Made by a program: the position numbers and the translations under genes
DNA from: Schistosoma mansoni
Taxonomy: Eukaryota; Platyhelminthes; Trematoda; Strigeidida; Schistosomatidae
Assembly: GCF_000237925.1 (NCBI RefSeq)
Contig: NC_031495.1
Coordinates: forward strand, 27,596,679-27,660,678
Length of the DNA: 64,000 bases
Direction: 5' to 3'
In this document: piece after piece, positions 38,101 to 50,100 of the stretch
Position numbering within the stretch: position 1 is the first letter of the stretch
Layout of the letters: the number at the start of each line of letters is the position of its first letter
The notes under the pieces: model-generated
The model's database searches: none
The model's input: the letters and a program-made list of their open reading frames with translations, nothing else
What the model was told of the DNA's origin: nothing

Positions 38101-41100
38101 CTTGAGTGTTGTTAGAGGTATGAGGGCAGTTATCACTTCCCGGTTGCCCACACCGTGGAAGGATTCTTCTAGAGGTACCTGAAAAGGAAATTGGGTTAGA
38201 AGTGGTCTTAATGACCTGAGAGCGTGACCGCAGTGCCCAAGGGACAACTGCTTGAGGTCGGTCACACACGACCTTTTTGTGGGTAGTTTTTGTGTTAGCT
38301 CCGTTCTTCAAAAAAAACCTTACCGCCGGAGACGGATATCCGTGGGATAAGGCGAGGTGTGCATTTTTAGGGTCGACCTTTTCTAACCCCACCCCTCCTT
38401 GTGGGAAGGCAGCATCGCTGTCATGCTGGTTGTCTGAAGGAAACACCTTACTGCTGTCACACCTCTGTACAGTCAGCAGTACGACTTCGCCTTCGGACCT
38501 TGGGTTTGCTGCTTTTAGTCTCACCGCTCTTCAACCGACCTGTCTGGCATGGTAGGACCTCGAGGAACGATTTTCCAGCCAGCATAGCTCGATTCTTCAN
38601 NNNNNNNNNNNNNNNNNNNNNNNNNNNNNNNNNNNNNNNNNNNNNNNNNNNNNNNNNNNNNNNNNNNNNNNNNNNNNNNNNNNNNNNNNNNNNNNNNNNN
38701 NNNNNNNNNNNNNNNNNNNNNNNNNNNNNNNNNNNNNNNNNNNNNNNNNNNNNNNNNNNNNNNNNNNNNNNNNNNNNNNNNNNNNNNNNNNNNNNNNNNG
38801 CCATTAAGAGTACAGGATACTTGTAAGTTACTAGTATTTGACCACAGATGTCTTAGAAATATTGCTCGCATCTGCTGGGATCACCGGGTAAGTAATAGTG
38901 AGGTTCGACGCAGGGTATTAGGGAACGATGGTAAATCAGTTGATGAGGTGATGAATCTTCATCGACTGAGATGGTTGGGCCATGTGTTACGTATGCCTGA
39001 ACACCGATTACCACGACGCGCTATGATGACTAGTATTGGGGATGGTTGGAAGAGAGTTAGGGGCGACCAAACCAAAACATGGCATCAGTGTTTGAAGTCA
39101 CTAACTTCTAGCCTGAGCCATGTTGGCAGATGCAGACTACCTGGTTGGGGTCCGCGTGACTGTCGTAACCAATGGTTGGTGACTCTAGGTGACAGCTCAG
39201 AATCGATCACAATGGCGTAGGTGTATACACTCTTCATCTTCCCTTAAACTATGAGATTAAAATTGCTTCATAACTTTTTTCCTTCCTATACTATATCCTT
39301 ATATACAACCTTTCTTTATATCCTACCACCACTAAATTAATTACTTCTATGAATCCGGTGTTCATCTTGTTGTGCTAACGAGGTATGGCAACTTGGACCG
39401 ATGCATATATGTGCCTGGTCCTACGTTGTAGCTGACTGACTGATCTTGAATGTCTGATCAGCCATAATAGGTTAGTGTCTGGAGAAATCTATGCACGGAT
39501 TCAAATGAGTGTTTGGGTTTCGCCAACTTACGTCCCCTATGTCGAAGGCGAGATATACGTTTATCAATTAAGGAACGAGTATACTGCGCAGCAGTTCGTT
39601 CTGTTTTAATTTACGGCTGCGAAACGTAGTCATTAAAATTGTTCGCAGTGGCGCAGGTACACCTTTTAGCTGTTTTCCTCCAAACTCTAAGCTTCTGAAT
39701 TCCTCATAATTTTTTTATTTCACTAATTTATTATTTTTTAATCGTAGCTTCGATGCCTAATCTTTTCTATTATCACTGATAATGTTACTACCTCTACTAC
39801 TTTGGGATTTATCCTGAAAATTTCATCTCTTTGTGCTAATAAGGTATGGTATGGATTTGAGATTGTCTGCTTTTGTTTATCAAGCTTGTCAATTGAAGTA
39901 TTTAACATGAAAGGATTCTGAGGAAAAACTTCACCAATGAACATTTGCTAAAACAAGTAATCAAGATAGAGAAGCCTGATTGATGCGTTAAGATAGCTAT
40001 TGTCATGTATTTATTTATTTGCACCAATTTACAATGTTTTGGATTACTTCATTTGACGGGTCAGTATTTTAGTTGATAAAATTAGTAAAGCTCATCAAAC
40101 TAAAAGCAAAACTGTTTGGTATATAGAACATAAATATCTTACTATATAAGCAGATAATTTGATGTATTAACACAATAAAATTTGTTTCAACCTACCCTAA
40201 TAGCTTCTTTACTCTATGATTATTATGTGATTATTGATAAAATGGTAATTTGGGAAAAACACTTCACAATTTGTCAAGGATTGTAGACTAATATCGACAG
40301 TCAAATAACTTTTACATACGTTTTTTTGCATTGAAAGTGTGAATATTAATTTTATTCCAAGACTGCATTAAGCATATACTTTTTGTAAAATGAAGTGAAT
40401 AAAACTTTTTAACAAAACAAATTAGTGCACCAGGTTTTAACCAACTTTAGAATTGTTATTTTATGGCTGAGATACAACATTTTAGTCATAAAGATAGAAC
40501 TAAAGAATAAGGGGTTCGACCCTTAAGCCAATATTTTTTAGTTATAAAATTAAGCTGACCTAAAGGACAAAAAACAATTACCTCTTCGAAAACTGTTTTT
40601 TCTCTCTGAATATTCAACAAGATTACATTACCAGCCGAACACGGCTGTTATCATTTGATCTGTCTTCATAATCAGAATTGTTTGGAATATTCATGTTGGG
40701 AAATTAATTAAATTATAACTTGTTACGCCTTTTAAGTAAATGATCACATTATTTAAAAAAAGAAACAACAACAAATTGGAAATGTTTCCATGAGAATACA
40801 GTATTTCTGTACAATTGTGTATTGGGAGCATCGTAGAAATATTGCCAACTTATTTTTCAGTCTCGTGATAAGCAAAGATAATAAATAACCAACTGTTAAG
40901 GCAGAAGTATATGAAGTAAGTTTAAATTCACAATTTATGCCTGACAGTAAACGTATTCAATCAAATATAGGAATGTTATAATATCAAATAAAAATGATAA
41001 AGTCTTATGGTGATTACAAAATAAATAACGACTGGTAAAAGTAAACAGAGGTCAATCGGAGTTATAGAATTGCAAAAATGTTACAAAAATAACATTAAAT

Positions 41101-44100
41101 ACCACATAACTCTAATATATTGGTGCCAAACAGTGCTTAATCCATACGACATTCACTATAGTAAATGTATATGTCAGTTATTTAAAAAAATATATGGTGA
41201 ACGCCTGATCCAAAAAATCTACCATAGCTATTAGGTAAACACATAATTTAACTCTAGTGTAAAAAGAAACATTAAAACGAATATGTTTACGAATGTATAT
41301 TTTAAAAAAGTTTCATTCTTTATTTTGTAATCGTAGCTTCGATGCCTAGTCTTTTCTATTATCATTGATACTGTTACTACCTCTTACTTACTTACTTATT
41401 TACTTACATCTGTTACCTCTCGTGGAAGAGCATAGACTACCGATCACGATTGTCCGACCAACCTTGTCCTGTACTCTCCTTTCCAGTCGTTTCTAAGTGT
41501 TATTCGCTCCTTTATTGTCTGCCTCCGATTCCCGACGCAACGTGTTCCTTGGTCTTACTCTTTTTTTTGCTTTGAGGATTTCAAATTAGGACTGGCCTCG
41601 TGATGCACTATGTTGACTTTCGCAATGTACTATTCACCTCCATCTGAAAGCTGATTTGGTCTCTCCCACAGTAGGCTGTTGCTGATGGTATCCGACCAAC
41701 GGACATTGAGTATCTTGCGTAGATAATTATTTATAAATACTTATACCTTTACTATGATGGCTGTAGTATTCCTCCATGTTTCAGCTCCGTACAGTAGAAC
41801 CATTTGACTGGTCCTTTCTATCTCTCGCATTGTCCGGACATTGCATGCACCTATATTAGTTGTTGCTCTGGTTGTTGGAAGTGGCATCGACCTCGTGACT
41901 TCCGAATAATGTCGGCTTTTATCATGGGGCGTCATAATTCTTCTAAATGAAGATTTTTTAACTTGCAGGGCGGAGTTTTGATGGTTTAAATTGATTTTTC
42001 TGGTTTGCGTTTTCTTAGCAAGATTTTTGTACGGGATGGGTTGCTGACCCTATGCTCGAACCTAGAAGAGCTACAGGCGGAGTTACTACTTCTCATACTG
42101 TTTATTTATTTTTTATGCACATAAATATCGGTACAAGGAGGCATCACGTATATATGTGCCACACTTCGTCATTAAATTTGTATGATGGCCCCCAAATGCT
42201 TATCTCGCAGTCTTTAATAGTTTATTGTCTGATCTTCAGTCTAGGTATATGAGTATTTGAATAGTGACCTAGGGATATAATCGTTCTTTTCGGTTTGAAC
42301 AGTTAAAGAATATAGTATTCCCTGATACGGTAAAGATAAATCAGGACATTTCGCTTCTTTAGAAATCATAAAGATTACTTCAATTCATGCTTATTTTTGT
42401 TATTTTCCGTACGCAGTCATCTTATAGCTTATTTCATTTATTTTTATGTCTTAATTTCAATTCAATAAACTCCGCTTGTTTTATCCAATCTTGCTTTTAG
42501 GCCTTCAAAGGTGTCATTGGGTACCAGTCTAGAGGAAGCTCTCGTATATAGATATGCTGTCTGCACAACCTGTCAACTGGAAACTCAGACTTCTTTGCAA
42601 TCACGGGAAAAGCCTACAGGTAGTTCTCATAATATCCTCGTTCATGAATGCACTCAACTTGGTCATCTAAACAGTTACCTTGGTAGTACTGCGGAGGAAG
42701 CTGAATACTTCGGTACTCACGAATACCCAAAAGACACATTACGAATTGAACTTTACACTAATCCTGGGACTTACCATCAGTTGACTTCTCATGACGACTT
42801 ATGTGGAGCAGCTGCAGCCAAAAGTTGCCTCAACCGATTAAAAAGTGTTAGTTTGTCTTCTATGCCCGTATATCGTGCACTATATGGAAAAAGTGACTTT
42901 TTCCCTGATCAACAACCTGAATACTCATCACTTTGGCCATCATCTGGAGGCTGTCTCGACCAGTTTTTATCCAGTTTATGCGATCTGGAAATGAGCAATT
43001 GTTTGTTGTCAAAGTGGACAGAAATTGCCGAGGTGTGTTTTCATTTTCATTGGCACTTTGTTCATTCTTTCTTCTACAAAAGTTAACTGTGTTTATGTCT
43101 TATTAGATTTGTATTCAAGTTCCGTGGTTAAAATCCTTGAATGTCAGTAACAACCGCATTCGTCTACCTGTTTCTCCAAAAGAAGTACATGATAAACAAA
43201 AAGAAAATGAATGTCTGGAATCTAAACTTTTATATGACATATACTCAGACCCTGTCTTGAGTGAACGGTTGTGTTCGAACGCTTTTCCCCAGTTGTCGCA
43301 GCTTACTTTAGTCAAATGCCCACTCCTAAATTGGAAAAGTATTAGGATAATATTATGTTGGATGCCATCTTTACAGTCGTTATCTCTGGCTTACAATAAT
43401 GTGAGTAAATGTTTTCCTTGTGTTTTACTTATTCAAGTAATTAATTGTAATATATATTGTTCACTTAACCTTAAGTATTACATCCTTTCAATAGTGTTAA
43501 TGTGTATTTAGACAGATTACTCAACTTAGCAAGATTTTTTTTAGTCTGTTTTAAAGATAGCTTCTAGAATGACTTAAGAGTTTTAATTTCTACATTATTT
43601 CAATTCTAATAACTTTTTGTTATGCCCATCATCATTCAACTTTCAGGAATTCCTAAGATTCACCTTCACACAATATTTCATTTTTGTATGGTCGCACACT
43701 TCTGATTTCTATATTGTTCCCAAAACCCTGTAATTTCATATTAACTTATTTATCAGTGTAGTTTCAAAAGTTCACTTGCTTATGTAATTTCAACCAATGA
43801 TCTGACCGCCAACATAAGATTTCGCAACGAAGAAAGTCATTCCATAATATACCTCGAGTAGCGAAAATATCAATAATGAACCACATAAATTCCATTAAAT
43901 TGGTAATATTTCACTTCCGAGTTCTGTATTTCGATAAGGACCGTTACCATCTCCTAGTCTGATACATGTGTAAATTATGGTAAAGAGATTCCTACATTAC
44001 TAGAAGACTTTAAACAACTTTCATGTCTTGATATAAATTTAAGTCTTAGGAGGCAGTTGTAAATTAATAACCTGCAAATGATCATGTAAAGTAATTGTCA

Positions 44101-47100
44101 AATTTTTCATATTCCCTGCATCTGCATCTAGGTAACGTGCTTAAGCCCCCAAATGCCCTGGTACGGCCGAGAGTGGGGAGAGTCCGATCTCCCTCTCGAA
44201 ATGCTCTCATATGGCCAGCGAATATATAGCCTCTGCCAGGGAAGTCCTACTCACTGCCTTCTCGTGGCGGGGGTGTTGTTTACGAAATTGAGAGGAAGAA
44301 AAGCGAATGTCCGGCGCTTTAACCGGGTTGGTGGACAAGGCGAGTCCACCTAGGGGAGTTGGAAAACCCTGATTCCAAACCAATGGTGTAAATGGGCTCC
44401 AGTATCCTGAAGGAACAAATGGCGTATGAACCAATCGTTGGTCACCGGCTACCATGGGACTGCATCTCCTCACCATGCTCCACTGCCTTGTGGACTAGAC
44501 CTTTAGGTCAAAGGCTCGGGGTATGGCCCCCTAAGAAAACCACCTGTTTCAGTCTGGGCACCTGGGCAGTATCACAGCCCTCACACAAATCGAATGAGAT
44601 TTGTGAGGCGCATATGTATCTGGTGCTCCCTTGTACCAATATTTATGTGTTTAAATAAATAATAAATAAAACGTGCTAAAATAACCACCTGTAAACCGTC
44701 TATTTTAATGTACAGTGTGAAAACAAATATCAAGCTTCATGGACTTAAAAATAAAATCGGTATTGAGCACTTTGTTACCCTATAAGTGTAGTCACAAACC
44801 CTAAAGAAAAACTTCTTGAGATCCGCCACTTAGCTGCCCTAAAGTCTTTAATTATAAGGCTTTCTTTTGTGTTTTTCTTAACTAAAAAACATCCAGTCAT
44901 GGTATGTTTATGAATTGTTTGATTACATTTTAGTTGGGCAATCCTCCAATTGACTGGGAAAAAAATGCTATTGATGCTTTCCAAAAGTTGACTGACTTAG
45001 ACTTAACTCACATAAATCTAACGGCCGCTCATCAGTTATTCGCTCTTATTGGAGCCTCCAAATATCTAAACAACCTACTATTAAATTATAACGAAATAGC
45101 GGACATTCCAAATCTAAATAATCATTTGTTTCGAAACCTCAACACTCTTGGGTTAAAGAACAACTTATTCACAAATTGGGATTTCGTTAATCAGTTACTG
45201 AATTTATCCAAATTGGATCATGTAATGGTATCAGGATGCCCAGTTTTCGAGAACTCTGTCAAGTAAGCTAATTTGGTCAAGTCTTTTCTATCAGATTATA
45301 AAACTGTCAGGTTCGTTTTTACTTACATACTTAACATTTTAACATTAAATAAAAAACTACTGTGGTTGAATCTAAGCTGAATTATCCTTTGTTATATATT
45401 CAGACAAACAGGTTAGGATCGGAAACCTTACTCATATGTAGTTAAAAATATGCTACCAGAAGGGTAGCTAATTTTACGGTTTATCGCCCAGCTATGTTTT
45501 GACTACAATTTTTAATGAATGACCAGGTAGTGAATGAGTTGTTCATATTCTTATTAAATTTCAACATACAACTACCGTCGACTAATATGGAAGAATTAAA
45601 TATATTTCCATACTTTTAATAGTTCTAAATCCTGTCGTTTATAAATTCCATAAACACTAGTTTTAATTGTTCAAACGAGGTTGTGGTTATTTAACAAAAT
45701 ATACACGCATAAACGAATAATGATGCTGTTATATCCTAGTGAAGATTAAATTACGAGTAACTTCCGAGGTCTATTAATGGACTATATATATATTATTGTA
45801 TAACTACTCAGTAATTAAATTGTATGCATCTGCATTCATCTTATCATAAGTTTCATTTTGACCTATAGAATATTATTATACGATTTACTGTCCTTAAATT
45901 ATACTCAGTTCATTAATTACCGTCTCCTATGTTCACAGCCACATTTTGGCTTGATCTTGTACAAATGTTATTTCTTGTTTTATGATGTGATGTGGTCTGT
46001 TTTGTCTGGTATATAAACCAAATATGCTTGAAATAAATGATTCGCATAGTAGAAGTTGTTATTGGTGTTCTGGACTCAAGTGGACGGGTTAAGCGAGCAA
46101 AGAACCGATAAGGACGCCAGGCTGCTCATACCGGTCGAACGTCATTGTTTTGGCAGTGCTAAGATTGGATAAGTCGTATTTCGGTTAGTGAATAAATCAC
46201 GTAATAAAAAAGCGGGCTTAGATTCACAAAAGATACACCTTTTCCAAAACAACTAAATAGTTATTACAGCTTCTTCACCATTGGGTTGTTTACAATACCT
46301 CATTGTGAAATAAATATTCCTTTACCTTTTGCACTGGTCAAAATCGCCTAATGATCTTTATAGAAAATAAAATGTGAAATCCTGTTCTATTTAGAAACCT
46401 ACCGTATTTGGAGTATGCCCAAATCCATGACCATCCAAATCTCAAGTTACTCCGTAAAATAAAAACTTAATAGCTCCTAGTTGTATTAAGTAGCCGTATT
46501 GCTCACTCACATGGTAATCAATATTTACAAAATACTTGGTTCAGTGAAGTATAAAAAAGTCCGTCACACAAATTGGGCTGACAATGTCTCTTAATAGTAA
46601 GCGAAGAATGAAAGTTTGAAAAGAAGTGAATTCAATTAAAAACAAACCAGAATAGATCTCATTCTCGCTAAGAAATATTTTCCCGTTTTTCAAAGAACAG
46701 GGAAGATAACTATAACTGGATCACCATCGGCTTCTATATTGACCTGTGTTTGAAAGTGTCTCTTGTTACTGAGACTCACATGATATTTCTTACTTCGCCT
46801 AGGCGCTCGTTACCAGCAAATTATTACTTCCAAGAATTACTTACCCACTGTTGTAGGCAAACGTGAGCAATTTCTCTGAGATGAAGTTAATCGTAACTTA
46901 AAATACTCATTTCGTTGAAAATAAAGTTCACAAGCATAAAGCCTAACTGGTAGTGTAGTGAACGAAGACTCGGTGGGGATGATCAATCTGTTGTTTAATG
47001 CAAAATTATAGTGTCTTGGTAAAGTATGGAAACCATACATTATATACATTATTTGCACATCCTTCAGTTGTCCTTTACATGCTTCATGATTCTTTCAATT

Positions 47101-50100
47101 CTTTTGTTATTACAATTGCACTCTGTTTACATTCCTGTTCTGTTCAACTCAATTTTCTGCTGCTAGGCATTCTACGTCTGATGAGTGTTACATACTATTT
47201 ATATCAGTCAACATAAGTAGCATACACCACAGTAGTACCATACCATTGTCCACTAGGGCTTTAATGACTAGCTTAACGTTATAACTTCTCCAATGTTAGT
47301 TTAAGTTGCTCTAGTGTTGGTTTTGTTATGCGTGGATGAACCTGTTTTGTCATACCAGCATTTATGCAACTACGATTTAGTATGCACTCGACCATTTTTT
47401 ACGCCTCGCGAACAGGAGTGAATCCAAGTACAACTTCCTTCTAATCCTGTAGAAGAACTGTACACTTCTATAGTCCAAGTGCATCCATTATTGGTTAGTG
47501 ATCGTCAAGTGATTAAATGTAGTTCAGGTACCCTACATCCAATGGCACAATAAGACGGTATCATCTGCACACTCTGTGTCAAAAATTACTCTTCTGGGCA
47601 ACGGGTTTGTACCACCACACCTGAATCTTCTCAGTTTTTTCCCTGAATTTCATTAATGGTGAGATCGGATAACCCTGACTAGCTCCATCTCTGATTTGAG
47701 GTGAGAAAAAGTTTTGTTATCATTGTATCTAAAATGAATGTCCAGAACTATCTGAATGTTGGTAAATTTATCAAATGCAATTTCCTTCAGTAAACAGTTT
47801 CAGAATGCAGTCCTATGCAATGAATCGTATTTAGAGACGATATCTGCTAACTTAACACCTCGCTTATATTTGCTCTCTATCTCCATGTATCCTAACTCTT
47901 TTTTTATTTTGCGAGCAATTTACATAGTCATCCATCAAACCGTCAAAAATCAATTACACCCAGCAATTCTGTGTAAAGTTCATTATTGTTTGTTGCTATT
48001 TGCCTAGTTTCACTTGTTGATTGTAAGGCTGTAAAACTTTATGGGTTCATCGCTTTGTAATAAGAAAGATGATTTCATATCTGTTCACTGCTCATTTACT
48101 ATTGCAGTATTAATATTTCAACCGGAAATAAATGGATTTTGTTCTCATAATACATTTTTATATATTCTTACTGTTTTAGTATAGAAACCGCTCGTCAGGA
48201 AGTCATTGCCCGTTTGCCAAATCTTAAAATGTTAGATCGTGTCGAGATCACTCCTGAAGAGCGCCGCGGATCTGAATTGGACTACTTAAAACGTTATGGA
48301 GCTAGCTGGCTAAACTGTTGTAGAAGCGATCAAAATAGTAAACAGATTAACGGTTCTAAACTTTTGGAGGAATTCTACAAACTGCATCCGGTTTTCTCCA
48401 GACTTTGTGATAAATATGGAGCTCCTGAAATTGGAGAAACCAAGGTAACACGTTATTATTTTTGGCTTCTTCCCAGTTTGCTTACTCTATGTGACGAAAT
48501 GAATAAGTTGACCGTACCAAAATTAAGTATTGGGGGTAAATAAGAAAGATGAACTATGCTAACTAGTTCAAATATCATCGTCGTCTAAAATAAGGGAAGA
48601 TCAATGAAATATAATATAGTTTAGAAGCTTCAATAAACGGCCAAACCTTTTAATTGGTCTGAGGTATTTATGATAGTATCGGAATTCTCTTTAGTACCAA
48701 ATTAAGTTGCAGGAAAATATGTTAGTTTGCTTAGAATAAGGAGGTAAATTCAAGGACATATGCAACAGCTGTTCGAAATAACTCGATGAATTAGTTTCGA
48801 TATGTTTAACTCTTAAAGTTCTTCATTTTCCAGAGTAATGTATTTGTGTGGAAATTGTGAATCCTTTGCTTAAATATACACAAACTATCTTATACTGTCT
48901 AGTTATTTGGTTATAGCATTGGTTTCAGACGTTTCTGTTTGACTAAGCGCATCATCAGTTTTCATTTCAAGCTATATCATACTCCCAATCTACTGAAATA
49001 ACTTATCGATGACTTCATCACAAACGTTTTCTGTTAGAATATTTTAGCGTCTACTCTATGTTTTTTAAGTTCCTTTAAAATCTTTTAGATATTTTTTTCA
49101 CCCAATCAGTACCTGAACCCATTTTCACCCACTTGGGTTTGATTAACAGGATATCGTTAGCACTAAAAATATTCTGCATTGTTTCCTCTGTACTATTTAA
49201 ACTTGTGTTAATTTAATTCGGTTATTCATTCACTATTAAGAAGTGGTTTACATTAAGTCACGAAACATCGTAAACACAATTTTTCTACTCGTTGGAATAC
49301 AACAACAACAAAATTATTATTAACTTTCTACCCAATGCTCAATTTACTTGAGACTATCAAGTCTAACCTTGGCATTGATACCTACATCAGTGTTTCCGTA
49401 CCTCTCTAGTTTCTATTGTTATCAGCGATCAGACAATCTAAAAAATCCATATTTATTTTGGTTTACTGATTAAAGGTCTTTTTATTGCTACGTAATTATT
49501 TTTCAGGTTGGTTTAGTGGAAAAAAACCGTCAATATTCCTGTATTATTGCACACAATAAACGCTTTATAGCTGTGTAATTTATTATAAACGTGTCCTTGT
49601 TCCTGTATTGATATGAACTGAGCGTCGGACTAACTGAGCTGGAACACCATTTCAATGACAGAGACCACTCATGAAAACGTATGAACCAACCACTTCATTC
49701 ATCTTTAGTTGTTGTATAAGTGTGTCTACTTCAATCTAATTGTTAGTCTGGTTACATATATCAACATCTAAGAACAATATTAAGATCATAAATTAGCAAT
49801 AAGTTTTCATCGCTTTGTTTTTCGTCAAATTTATGTCATCTTTGTTGTTTACATATTTATTTATCTTTTTTTAGCCAGTTAACCGCTCAATTAAAGCTGG
49901 TCTTATATCTCTTATCTTTATATTACAACATAACAAGAATAATGGCACAACAAACAAGTCTAGCAGTCGATCATCATCGCCAATGGATAAAAACGATCGA
50001 ATTCAAAAGCAAATACCTAGTCAAATGACCATTAATCATTTACGTATGATGGTTAGACGATTGTTTTGTTTATCACCGAAAACACTGTTTGAATTATATG

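Noticed and set aside
38401-38871. Open frames of 115-141 codons across 38600-38799
   Set aside because: They consist mostly of the N gap and are artefacts.
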